This document shows positions 22,401 through 36,400 of a stretch of DNA of 64,000 nucleotides, piece after piece. The notes beneath the pieces are model-generated. The model ran no database searches. It was not told the origin of the DNA and saw only the letters and a list, made by a program, of their open reading frames with translations. Source of the stretch: Linyphia triangularis (lineage: Eukaryota > Arthropoda > Arachnida > Araneae > Linyphiidae); the NCBI GenBank assembly GCA_963978545.1, contig OZ021723.1:93664002-93728001 (forward strand). Direction: 5' to 3'. Position 1 is the stretch's first letter; every line of letters begins with the position of its first letter. Both the position numbers and the translations under genes were made by a program.

Positions 22401-25400
22401 TTTTTTGCGTACTGTACCTGTGTTTTCAATGAAACCGCAATTTTAGTAAGTGGATGAAAATAGTTTAGCATTTTTAGTATACTCACAAAATTTTGTTGTT
22501 GAATATTTCGAGTTTTATTTTTTGTTGTTGTTGTGTGTTGTTTCTAATCTCCAACCAGTCTAATGGAGTCAGACCTGGTCAAGGAATCCTTCGACATACG
22601 AAATGTCTATGACGAGAAGGGGAGAAGAATAAATTTCTGACCCAAACAGTCCAAGATGTGTTCAACTGAGGCCTGGTGTTGGTGGCACTTAGGGTAAAGA
22701 GTGTAATTTTTCTTGCTTTTTGAGAAGGTAAGACATTTAAGATGGCCGCATGCTAGCCGCGAGAGGCTGGTACATGATTTTCTGTAACAACTGAGTCCTA
22801 AAGGAAGACCCGTCTTAGTACCTCTGTACCAGTAGTGGGTGGGGGCTTCTACCCAAATCTTCATATTTTCGATTTAATCCGAGAGTAAAGTTCGAGATAA
22901 GAGAGCTCTGAAGAAGAGGTAGGCCGGTTGCAACCCTCTTTTGCGAGTTTGTCTGCCGATTCGTTTCCGTAAAGATCCACATGGGAAGGTATCCATTGGA
23001 GGTGGATGTCATGTTGAAGGGAAATGAACCTTAAATTGTATAATATAGATATACTAGTTTTGTCTCCGACTTGGGTCCAGTTATTGAGATGTTGTAGCGA
23101 ACTACGGCTATCGGTGAGAATCCATAGGTCTCCATAGTTATTTTCGTTCAGAATAGTCTCAAGGCCCACTTTGATTGCTGACAGTTCGCTTCTGAAAATA
23201 GAGCAGAAGTCCTGGTTGCGTTGAGAAAGAGAGATTCAATCCTGTGAAATTTCAATGTAGATGCTACTACCAGCAAGATCTGTGATATCTTGATGTAATT
23301 TTTAGGTATTTGATTTATGATTTCCAATGCTAAGTGTCTGAGGTGGTCAGGCACGTGTTCCTTATTATTGAAGTTTGTAGTGAAGTTTTAATTTTCTTAT
23401 AGTTTATGGTATGTAGTGAAGTGCTTCTTTTGCTGTGCATCTCAGCCAATATTTTTCTATTTTACACCAAGTTTTCTATCAATATCAATAGGCACCTCAT
23501 AAATATTACATTATCATTTCTTGTAAGTTAAACATTGAAGAAACAGTCATTGATGGGCGACGCTCAAGAGAAAAGAACTGTACGTTAATGCATTCGTTTT
23601 TCTTTCTTTTATGCCTTTATCTTATTTCAACGGAAATTTCGGTGATGTTTAGAACACCTTAAATGCCATTACTAAAGCGATATTTATCAAAATCGTTAAA
23701 GCTGTTTTTTTTTTTTTTGTTTTTTTTTTGTTTTTTTTTTGCAATTGCAGAAAATCATCAATTTTTTAATGGCAGATACCATAACTGCTTGCGCTATTTC
23801 TACCAAATCTTAATGAGAGGTCACGAGGCCAACTACTAACCCGTAAATAAAATTTGAATATCGTAGGTAAATGCGTTCGGGAGTTATGCTGACCATAGCT
23901 ATTCAAAAAGTTTGGAATTGGCCAAATCTTGAGCTTTTATAAATTATTAAATCTATAAATTCTGTATTTATAAACACAAACTGATAAGAAATGAAAATTT
24001 GAATGAGAGGTTGTGTCCAAATATTAAACTTCTCTTAGTCAGAAATATTGGAGAAAATAACACTTACAATAATAACGTGCAAAAAATGTAACTTTTTCTT
24101 ACTCGTAAATCATGGAAAAAATAACTCTTTTTCTCAAAGAGTGCAAGAAAGTAAATTTGCCGCACTATTGTGAAAAAGGACTTTTTATAACAAAAGTGCA
24201 AAAAAAAAAAACTTTTTTTTTAATAATTTTGTATCAAAAATCGTGGCGAAAGTAACACTTTTCACGATGAGTGCGGAAAGTGTTAACCTCGTGCTCGAAT
24301 ATTTTTGTAGTCTTGGTATTAAAATGACATATTTTCAGAAGAAATTCATTGACTGGAATTGGCAACATCAATAAATATATTGTTACGAATTTTTGTATGT
24401 TTGTAAATATTTCGTAGTGTTAATTTAGTAAATAGTAAAATTTATGTACATTTCGCATAAGGCAGTGCAATAGTTCGTCGTTAAGTTGGCTTCCCCTCAA
24501 TATGGGTATTGATGCTTGATAACGAGTTTTACAGAGGTAACTCTGGGAAGCGAGTTTTAAGGAGCAGGGCATTTAACATTATGGTAATGGCAATCTCGCC
24601 AAATTGGCGAGATAGAGCCAAGTTAGCGCCGGTTTTGGCGACTAATTTTTGTCGCCAAACTTGGTGACCATTTGGCGACACTTTCGGTCCCCATGTACAT
24701 GTATAGGACTTTCCAACTACGATCTGGAAAGTTCTCTAAATGTCTATCTCTGGAAGGTTCACGTATGTTCGCCTCCCCTATATATAAGCCCGGCCATGAA
24801 ATGGGAGTCAGTTGAGTTGATTTTGAGTCACTGAGTTAGTTATTAGCTGAGTCCATTAGTTGACTGGAATTACTGATACTGAGTCTCAGTGAGCGTTCCG
24901 AGTAGTTCTAAAGCGAACTGTATTGCATTGTCTTTTGCGGCGATTTAGCAGTTGTTGTCAAGTTTTTAACTGCTGTTTTGTGCTCTATTGAGGTGAAAAG
25001 AGCTGTATTGTGTCTACTAGAACGAGAAGTTCTGGAGCTGTAAGAGAACTGTGAAGAGTTATTTTGGAAAAAATTTCTGCAAGTTTTGATCTGCTTTGGC
25101 TTCAAATCTTTCGAACCCTACCAACGCAACAATATGTATTAAAAATATTTTTTGCAAGTGATAGTAAAAAATATTGTATGCAACACGTGAAATTCATTTT
25201 TCTAAACTCAACAAACTATTTTATTCGGGCTATCGAACTCGCCAAATAAGCATTTTGCATTGTTTGAAAAAAGTATTACTTTCCCCACTAGTTGCATGAA
25301 AAACTATTACAGTGAGGTGTGCGAAAAAGTATTTTCTCGCACTGTCTCTCTCGAAAAAGTGATTTCCCAAGAGTTGCATACAATAATTTTTATAATCACG

Positions 25401-27376
25401 TGCAAAAAATATATTTAATACATAGATAAACTAATGTTGGCAACTCTAGTGAATGAATCTCCTCTAAAAATGTCATTTCTGTATCAAAACTACCTAAAAT
25501 TTTGGCACGAGGCTTTCGAGAAAATACATTTTCACTCTGATGCAAGATAGTTGCTTTCCCGCCCTTTTTCTGAATAAAAACGATTTAAAAAAAGGGTTTT
25601 TTTTTTTTTTTTTTTTTTTGCACGTTGTCATAAAAACTATTTTATTTTTGAAGTTATACTAAACTCCACCTTAACTTGACATCACTAGACTATAGATCTT
25701 CACCGTGCTCATTGGCAATTAACCCATTTTAGCGGAGTGAAGACATAATTCTCGCCAAACCTTATAGCCTTTTGTTCTCTACAGGGTTGTGGTTTGGCGA
25801 GCATTATGCTTTCACGCCGCCAAAATGGATTAAATACCTATGAGCACTGTGACGATCTACCGTCTATCGATGTCAAGTTAAGTTGAAGTTTAGTATAGTA
25901 GTAGACGTCAGTAAAATCAGAAGTGGTGGCATGTATACATCCCATGCACTTGAAAAGGGTTAACATTGAGTCCATTGATCTCTACTACAACTTCTGGATA
26001 GCGCATGCTTGGTTACTGACATGAAGTTGAAGAAGGCTTAATAATCACCATAGAGATCCATACTAACAACTTCCTCCCAAACTTGTTCAAATTTGTTTGT
26101 AACTATGGGCAACCTATTTCAAAGCATTATGGGGGAAAGTATTCAAATGCCATCATCTACTTGCAGAGCAGAAACCACTAATAAGCAATCCAGAAGTTGT
26201 AGTACAGATCAGTAACTGAGTCACTGGTAGCGCAAATTTTATTAATTTAAATAGGGCTGCGCTTAGCAGATCTTTCGTACAGTTTTTAATTTATCGAAAA
26301 AATTTTTAAAAGAACCTGCATGGTAATCCGCAGATACTCCGACAGTAGTCTTGAGTTCTCTTCTCTTCATTTTCGGCACATATTCTATCTCCTAAATAAG
26401 AAAAGTAAGGAAATAATTAGTTACTTTTCTCTCAAACGCACTTAGGAAGAGAAATTCGACTTGTAAAATACGAAATTCTTTACACGTATTGGTTTAACTT
26501 GGCACACGGATAACGAAACTTTCGATGGTGTCTGTCTATTATGCTAAAAGTTATACCTTCCAAAAGTCTGAAAATATTTAATAGATTTTAATGAAGCCCA
26601 AATGATGCATGAAATAAGGATATTATCGGGTTCTTAACTTTAGTTTGGTTGTGTCGATGCGTTTTGAAGCTTAGAAATTGTGATATTTAACCTTTTAACA
26701 TGCTAAGAATGAAGAATGGTTCCCATGACATTAGAAAAAGGTTGGGTTCTAACGGTTACCATGCCAACGGGTGGCAACGTCTCAGCCGAAACTCTGCTCC
26801 ATGGACACTCAATTGCTCTTCGGAGGAAGATCACCAGTATAGGTTGATTGGGAGCGGTTTTTTTCTTCCCGTGAATTAAATATCGAGACGACAAATTTGC
26901 TATTTATCGGATATCTATATATATTTTACACTTACCGTAGAAATTGGATTTTTATTGTAGAAAATTGTAAAATATTTAACTTTAGTTTTGAACTAATAAA
27001 TTTAGATGCAGCAAAGCTGTACTGGCTGTAGTGCACGAGCCGCCACTAGGGGGTGAGCTAGGTGGGGGGGGGGGGAGGAGTATACAGGGCAGCACACCAT
27101 GCTCTGCAAACGTGACTATCACATGCATATCAGAAGCAGCCAACGCACTGCTTTCATACGCAGCGCGCGTGATGCTTGCATCAGAATCGAAAAGTTCCGC
27201 ATAAATCAGACTGCCTGCGATTACCAGAGCATGAGGCTGTGTCAATCCTTCCTTCTAAACTCCTTCTTTGTGATGAGTGTTATGTAGCTATTTTATCATT
27301 AAATCATGTTAATTATCTTCCAGAGTCGAATCACCTGTTACCAAATAAAGCACCCCGATAGTATTTTTTATTAAAA

Positions 27377-27457
<81 letters not shown>

Positions 27458-30400
27458 TAAATGTGCTCTAATGCTTTGAATGTCGTACCTTCTGTGGTTG
27501 TCTTCGGGTCATAGGGAAGAACCTCGTAGAACAAACTGAGGTTTTTAGTTATAAAATTACATTTCGCTTGTTGATAGTATTGTGAACATCCGACAGTGCA
27601 AATCTGAAAGGGAAAAAAATAGTATTACATTTATACTTTATCCAAAGTACATATAAATTAATACATTTTTAAATATTTTTTTCTGAATAAACCAATAATA
27701 CATTTTTAAAAAAACTCTGAAGTTGTATCCGAAAATGGATTTATTTCAATACAATAATTACTAAAGTGACAATAATAGGTATTGCAATAAATACATTTTT
27801 TTTTTAATTGAATGACAACAAATCTAAATACATAGAAATATGGGCTACTATAATTGGGAATATAAAAAAGGCAATCCAAACATTATTTAACGCATTCCAA
27901 TTTCAGACTCTACGAAGATTAGGACATATACAGCGGGATATAATATAAACACAATAATAAGAGTAGAGTTGTGTTATATTCAGTGTGACTCAAGAAGTTT
28001 TAAATGTATTTTTATTTTGCTATTAGAGATAGACAGCAATGTCAATTGCAAAAGTACTCGAAATAAGGTTGTTAATTATAAAAGGATAATAAATTTTTTT
28101 TTACTAATTTACCTTAAAAGTTACAGAATATTATTGTTCATAAAGCTAGGAGAAAAAATTCATTTACAAAAGTGTATAAATGAAGGAAGGAACAAAATCA
28201 TAACTGTCTTTAAAATGAAGCCTACCACGTAGCAATAAAAACGTAACTTACATAACTCTAGAAGTGCTATGTGGTTGGAGAAATTAGCACGAATGTAAAT
28301 AGATTATTTGATTTTTATTATCAAAGGAGGCTTATTCAAAAGTTTTAATTCATTACACATCAATGAAAGCAAATGTTTTTATTCAACAGAAAGCTATAAT
28401 GCAACGTTTAAAACAAATTGACATCAGAACGGAATACACAGAATATTTAAAATTTATGTAGACTTATATTCTTACTTACATTATTGATATAATAACAAAT
28501 TAATACTATTTTTAGTGTAGTTATTCATTAACTACACTAAAAAATATATTAATAACTAGTTCAATGAAATTCATTTATTAACTTTCTACTCATATTTATT
28601 AATAATGTAAAATACACACTACATGATTTCTTTTCTCTATAACTTTTGCAGCATTTTTCTGATTTTATTTTTTTTCAAAATCCAGTAGGCACAAAAAATT
28701 TATTCTCTTGTCCCTTCCTGGTAACGTTTATAAACAAATTTTGAGTACTTACCCTTGAAGTGACGCGCCTCTTGTTACCTATTTGCCAAGGTAAGTTATT
28801 ATAATCTGTGCAGTTGGTTTTGTATGGGTGCGGCAATAAAAAAACGGAAGTCTGAAAGGTATAAATCAAATTCAGTAGATTTTCGCGCACACTGGTAAAA
28901 TACTAACAAAAACAATCCATTTCGTCATAAATATGTAAATGAGTCATGAATATGCAGTTCCTAACCAAAACGTTAGAAAAGCGCATTTCATTCGTATTTA
29001 AAATTAATCCTTTTATACGCATTTCATCCCAATGATTCTATAAAAAGCGTTATTTTTAGTTTGGTTCCATCATATGGCAACACTTGTGAGTTACCGCAAT
29101 AAAGCTTGGCATCCACTATCGCTGAGCAGAGCAGAGCGGGGTGGATTAGAGCCAATTACAAGGCTGTCAACGTCGATTGTAGCAAGAGCCTCGTACTACA
29201 ATGGACGTTGAAAGTCTTGTAATTGGCTCTAATCTAATCCACTCCGCTCTGCTCAGCAATAGTGGAGGCCTAGCTTTAACCTTTAAAAGGATTTTTACAT
29301 TCCGTTGGCCAATTACTCATTCGTATGTGATGTGAAGAATGTGACGTTGTAATCATAATCATTTTGAAGCACATCGGTGGTGGCTTCGATGATTGTCGTC
29401 ATCCTACATATTTTCTTGCTGGAGATCCTTGTCTACGCTTAGTCACTACTCAACGTCTTCCGATTCGATGTCTTTGCATGCATTACAATTTTTTTAAGTG
29501 CCAATACAAAGTTGTCTGTAAAATGTTTCAAAAGATATGTGATCTCACTGAATAATAACATAATTAATAATGACTCAATAGGAAAGCATTTACGATACCG
29601 TAAGTGTTCAAGAGAAAAAGTAATCTTTTTTAAAAAGTTTTACATTTATACTATTTCTTTACGATTACATACTTTTAAAAAAAATTCGGCTCGTCAAACG
29701 GGAAACCGGATGAACAGAAACCTGTTAAGAGGAGTTCTACTGTAATCATTGCTTAGATCAGAAGTCAGCCCATTTGTCAAATCCCACTATAGAAGAATGT
29801 ATGTGACTTATCTCAAATAAGAACTTCTACTTCAACACGAGGGCTATAATGTGCCGAAACATTCGTCATTTGACAAGCCAACATGCATTTACAAACACCC
29901 ATGCCTTACACGGGACTCAAACCCGCAACCTCGCGTTCTAGAAGCTAGCACGCTAACCACTATACCGTTTGATCGGCCTTTTAAAACTGGGATATTTACT
30001 ATAAGGTGGCAGGCTTTGAAAGAACTTTTCAGCTTAATTGAATAGATATTTTCTTTACTATATTTTTTTTTATTGAAGGTACCGTTACAAAAGGAATTTG
30101 CACGTTTTTTTCAATTAGATATTGTTCTTGAATGCAAATACTCATCCACATACACAACAGATTGAAAACTATTAGAACCTTTCTTTTGAACATACTGATA
30201 CTTAACAATTATATTTGATAAATAGGAATTATGTTTTAATAGTCTGGTCCACTTATATGACAGTATTGAACTTAAATCAAATGAAATGAGATATTGGTAT
30301 TATTACTAGACCTTCTCAACTGATAACGTATACGAGTAGCCTGCTCCAAGCAAGATCCCGTCAGTGTGCATATCAGGAGCCGTGGCGTCATCGTGCACAA

Positions 30401-33400
30401 TCACGACAATGCCAGGTTGACGCTTCCTTTCCATCAATTCTTCGACTTCGAGGTCTATCAACAACGAGAGATCTATATAAGAAAAGAGACAAGTTGGATT
30501 GCAACACCGTGATACTAAGATTTTATCAGACGAAACGGTCGTTTCGCCGCCAACCTCAAAAAGGCAGAAACCGAGAGTAAGTATCTATTCTCTGCACAAC
30601 TTCCAGCGAAAAAGCGGAAATGGACTATTTTCTAGCGTGCTTACGGAACTTCACATAATTATACAAAAAATACCGTAGATTCGTCTCGGTGATATCTTTT
30701 AAAGAAAAAAAAATTGAGTACTTAGAATAAAAGGCAACGAAGGAAAAAAAATATTGAAATTTCCAAAACGAAATAAAAAAACGAGTTCTAGCCCTGTTTT
30801 GATGTAAAAATTTAGACAAACGTCCAGCCCTAACTAAGCTATAGATCTTCAAACGGATTGAATTATAGGATGCGGAATGTTTCAACTTAAAATCCTACGC
30901 TGGTTTGAACTTCATTCAATAATTCTTTCTATTTTTAATTAATTTAAAACCACTCTTTTTCATTTCATAATTTGGCGACAGATAAAGGCGATCAGCTTTT
31001 AATTGAGGTTCAGATATATATGCCAAAAGTTGCCAAACAGGTTTGTTATCATTTCGAAGTTAGTTTTTCCGACATGCTAGGCTTAAGTGAGAATGAACGT
31101 AAGTTAAAGTATAGGCAGAACGAATTGGACTATAATTATATGTCTTATAACATCTTAAAAATTGAAATAATTTAATTTTTGAAGAGACAGAATTAAAGAG
31201 AAACATTTGTTCTTCAAATTCTATGTGTTATTTGAACTCTGTGATAATTTAGAGTGAGTTAACTTTCAAAAACATTTTAATTTCTGGAAATCTCCATTGA
31301 AAAATGAAAATAATCATATTTTGTTGCAAGATACTATGGGCAGAATACAAAGTATAAATGTGAAGGTTATGCGAGCTGACGTCACACTCAATTCATTATA
31401 GCGGGACTAAATGAAACACGCTTTGCGATTGGCTAAGGGAATTTGCAAAAATGTCATTCGTTTTAAAAGATGTATTAATTTTGTTTACTTTCCGTTGTAA
31501 AATGAAATCGTAGAATCATATATCATCAAAATTATAATTTCATAGTGAATTTTTAAATTATTGTTAAGAACATATTTTAAATTTTGTCAAATATCAATGA
31601 GTAATATTATGTGAACCAAAATAATGCTTAGTATAATAAAAATAATTTTTATTGCAATATCGACTGTAAAAAACTTGTAATATTTATTGGTAACAATTTA
31701 TTAGAATTAATTTTCAATGGGATGAATGCTGTGGCCTTGTATGTTAAAGGTTCCGGATTTGATTCCTGGGTTAGGTGTGGATGTTCATTGTGATTCGGAA
31801 TCCACGTTAAGCTGTGGGTCCCGGACTGATTAGTCGTTATTATGCACTAAAATAGGTCGTTGTGCTTACAAATTAACCAATCAAGCTGAAACTTGGCAGA
31901 CAGGCTCTTTATCGATGGCAACGTATTTCATTAAGTTTTGGGGGTTGAGTTGCCATACACAAGTTTCTATTACTCGTTCGTGGTCAATTTTGATGGTTAC
32001 TGCCGTCCACATTCAACCAATTTGTAAATTTTCAAGTAGATTTTGACAGGTAAGATATCATTGAACTCAACTTGCAGAATTATGAATAATCATGGTACCA
32101 GGAGTACCATAGGTGGTACTACTTCTGATTTATCAATTTGGAAGATAAATATGGCACGTTGGGTGTCGTTGGGCTTTTCTTGAAAAATTATGAATGTTTA
32201 AGGTACCAGGTATAGCATAAGTAGTACCACTTTCGGTTTATCAATTTCCAAGATAAATATGGCATGTTGGACTTTTGTTTTGACGAATTATGAATGTTTA
32301 AAGTACCAGGTATGCTATTGGCACCACTTCCAGTTTATCAGTTTTAAAGATAATTATTTCATGTAAGGTATCGTCGAACTCAGTTTGAAGAATTATGAAT
32401 ATTCCTGGTACCAGGTGTACCATAGGTGATAAATAGAAAAACGATTAAACGGACAAATTCAAATATAGAAGTCGCCAGTGTTAAAAAAAAGTTCTGATAT
32501 CCCCCAAAAAAACACTTTTGAAAAGTAAAAGAACCACCAATCACAAAAACACAAAAAACTGTCTTGCAATAAAAAAATCATAAACATGATGAAAATTTTC
32601 AGCCACAAATACCTTGATATAAAAAATGGCCAACCTCTGATTACAACTCTTGGTTGTGACTGGCTTAAGAATGTATGCTTACTAGGGTGGTTCGAAAATT
32701 TTTTTTTTTTTTTTTTGAAACGCATGAGGTAAAAAAGGTTGATACACATCTTGATAAGAAAAACTGTAAAAAAAAAAATTGAAAAAAAAAAAATAATATC
32801 TTCCGATCGTGCATTCACTTTAAAGTTTGGAAAAAATATAAAAAATAACTGTTTTTCCTAAATTTTCTAAAATTTCTTAACTTTATATATTTGAAAGGAA
32901 ATAGTTTGCAATGTGTAGTGAAAGGTTGGTAGAAACCTGGAAAAACACTATTTTATACATTTTTAAAACATATATTAATACTAAAAATTAAAAAATTTTG
33001 TAAGAAATAATGATTTTTCTGTAAAATGTGTACTAATGTTATTTCTTACATTTTTTTTTTTTTTTTTAAACATGCAATTATTCATTTGGTTCACTTTCTT
33101 CTCGAGCTTTCTATCCCAGTGATGCACTTTGAAGGATACTTTTGTAGAAAAATCGGGCATTATGGATCTTTATAAAAAAAAAAGTTTTGTCCTAACGTCT
33201 TTTGCGTCCGCGCCACCTACTTTTTGTCTTGTATCTCTACATAAGCTTTCCACAGCTTGTGAGTGACAAGGAAACGTGTTGAAGTTTAATTTCAATGGTC
33301 CCTAGTAGCACAGAAACGCTGGCCAATTTCGCCAGACATAGGTCAATTCCGATGGGGAACGTTGTTAATCGGTCGTTGGAAACAATATTAGCCAATCTCG

Positions 33401-36400
33401 CCCAATTCTGGATAAAATATATAAGAGGTTTTGATACGCCGATGCACAGTTTTAAACTTGGGATATTTTATTTATGAGAAACAAAACTATGTGGTGGTTT
33501 TGACTTGTTTGTTGGTTGAAAAATCGTATATTTTGGAACTATGCTTGGCCAGACTAGCCAACCTTCCAGTCTTCCCCTGTTTCCTCCAATCTAACAGTGC
33601 TACCTCGGATGCGCCAATCTTTACTAACTAATGTTCGTTTGTTACTCCTAACAAAGGAGGAGTCCTATTACAAGCATTCCAATTAATTATGTCCACGTAA
33701 TCAGTGGCAATAAAGTTAAGTTTGGTTGCTTTGAAATGCTTGATTGTCTTTCTCTAGGAAAGTTCTCGAGATTTCAGAACCCGACGCCTTAGTTCTCTTA
33801 CAATTCTCCCTTCGTATCTTATCTCAGCAAAAATACCAAGAATATATCTGATCTGTGCTCAGTACTTTAAAATCAGTTAAAGGAATAGAACATTCAACAC
33901 GTAAAAAATCAGTCGAGGGAAAATTTTCACAGTTCTTCAATTTTTGATCTATGAATCCTCAATTTTTGATCTCACTAAAAGATGTTGGTCCTGTTGTAGT
34001 ACTAAGTGTTTAAATAGGCATCAGAATGGTAATTCATTAGAGTATATGAGGCATATATCCCAATGTAGTGGTCTCCTAACGCGCAATTTGATCTGTCAGA
34101 TTATTTTCAGCCAGTATTAATGGCATTCCCAATCACAGCCCCGTGCGCTATGATCCAATGAATAAGCAAGTAAGTTTGTGAGTTTCAAAGGAAGAGAAGG
34201 CACCACGAGAAAGGCCACCCAGATTGAAACCCGCCAAAACACAGTTTTTATCATTGTTTCAAAGGTTACGAGCGAATGATTATTATTGATTAATTACTAA
34301 TTTGATTTTTTTTCCAAGTTCTATCTACTTCATTCCATACAATACAAACTAATATGCCTCGATAATTTAGTCATTGGTGCATTTTACAAATTGATGGAAA
34401 AAAGGGATTTTTTGTATTTATTCAAAACTTTGAAATGAATGCTTGAAGTAAATAAAACAATTTTAGCAAAAATATGTAAAAAATAACATTAGTATAGATT
34501 TTATAGAAAAATCATTTTTTAACAAAAAAAATTTATTTTTGAATATTTTAATTATTAACATATGTCTTAAAAATATATAGAATAGTGTTTTCCTGTGTTA
34601 TACCACCCTTTCACTACTCATTGCAAACTATTGCCTTTCAAATATATAACGTTTAGAAATTTAAAAAAATTTAGGAAAAATAGTTATTTTTTGTATTTTT
34701 TCAAAACTTTGAGGTGAATGTACGATCGGAAGATATTATTTTTTTTCAAATTTTTTTTTACAGTCTTTCTTATCAAGATGTGTATCAACTTTTTTTACCT
34801 CATGCGTTTCAAAAATAAAAAAAAAAAATTTCGAACCACCCTAATGCTTACTTAGTTTATTTTTTAAATTTAAGTTTCGCTCCCATAAAAATTTACTCTG
34901 CTTGAGGTTGGCGCCGATCTTAATTACTAACCTTTGAAACCCCCCACACAATAAAAACTTTCCAAAATGTATGTATCAACCAAACAAAAGCTTACCACTA
35001 ACACTTCAGTTTCCTACTTAAAAATTCTTAATAACGATTCAAATGCTAGCGTTTGAGCACAGTTTCTCTATACTATTTTGAAAATGACATCTACATAAAC
35101 ATGAAGATTTACACTACTTAGTATTTCCTACCCATCCAAATGAAATCACATCTCCACCAATATTCGCACAAACAGTCATAAATTAGTTTAAACGCAAGCA
35201 TTGTTAATATTCCTATGACGGGCGCCAACCTCAAGCATCGTAAATTTTTATGGGAGCGGATCTTAAATTTTAAAAATAAACTAAGTAAGCATACTTTCTT
35301 AAGCGAGTCACAACTGAGAGTTGTAATCAGAGGTTGGACATTTTTTATATCACTGTATTTGTGGCTGAAAATTTTCATCATGTTTATGATTTTTTTATTG
35401 CAAGACAGTTTTTTGTGTTTTTGAGGTAGGTGGTTCTTCTACTTTTCAAAAGTGTTTTTCGGGGGTATGTATTTTCTGGTTCAACTTTATTTTATTAGTT
35501 CCCGCAATGTACCGAAAGGTAAACTCCTCATTTACTTGGATAGGTTTTGTAAAAAGTTTGTGACAAGGCCAAAACATCGCTAATTCAACAAGGCGGCTGA
35601 TTCGAAATGGTCATCAACCTTCTAGTGTATGATTTTTTTTAACAATGCAACTAGCAATCATGTAGTTGGTGTTTATTACAAAAAGTATAAAAACTAAAAT
35701 ACCTTTTTTAGCTGTAGTATGACTGATAGAATTAATTGCAATAAAATATATGAATTATTACTTAAATTTTACTCCCATGTTGTATAGTACATATGCTACA
35801 CTAAGCACTAGAGGATAAATATTAAACGACTAAACAAATATGAAAACATATGGACTATACAATTAATCAATTATAAATTCTGAAAATTAAACAATTTAGA
35901 AAGTAAATCAAGGAATGACAAAAGGAAATCCGCAAGAAATAGGATTGCTAAATATCATTGATATACTACATATGAAACTTTATCTGCTACCAACTGGCGT
36001 TAATTTAGCTTGGCAATATTTCCTCGTAAACTAAGAATAGACCAATTGCCAAACTAAATCTGCAATCCAAAAGAGGTGTTCACTGCCGACTACGGAGAAA
36101 TTTTGTAACCACAAAAGGTTGCTCTTCATTTGACTACCAAACATAATGTCATGATTTATTGCCGGGGCGAGACCTTAGCGCTCGTTTTAATCCAATGTGG
36201 CCTTGGCCGGGGTCGTAAAAATCAAGTATTAATACCCAGTTTTTGCCTACACTTTAATACTGGGTTAAGCCAGGTGCAAGATATCAATCATGTACTATTC
36301 GGCATGACTGAAGACTTCCCATGCTATGTTTTGACGAAATGTAACAAAATTCCAGCCAATTTGAAGCTAGCCAATTATCATCAAAAATTGCGCCAAGTTG

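Larger units (their letters stand above)
24070..25640. mobile_element. Foldback element split by a solo LTR
   Basis: Left arm 24070-24380 continuing at 25132-25245. Right arm 25250-25640 is its reverse complement: ACGTGCAAAAA at the ends, AAAATGACATATTTTCAGAA facing GAAATGACATTTTTAGAGGA, and ATGTATTAAAAATATTTTTTGCA facing ATGTATTAAATATATTTTTTGCA. The uninterrupted right arm shows the empty insertion site of the LTR. No coding sequence. Confidence 0.7.

Noticed and set aside
28779..28851. Shorter version of channel exon 6 ending at ATAG|GTAACA
   Set aside because: It leaves phase 1, and the next exon would then hit a stop; the GTAAGT donor at 28752 keeps phase 0.
30972..31175. 67-codon frame possibly an exon
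   Set aside because: No splice context in phase with anything, no recognised domain.
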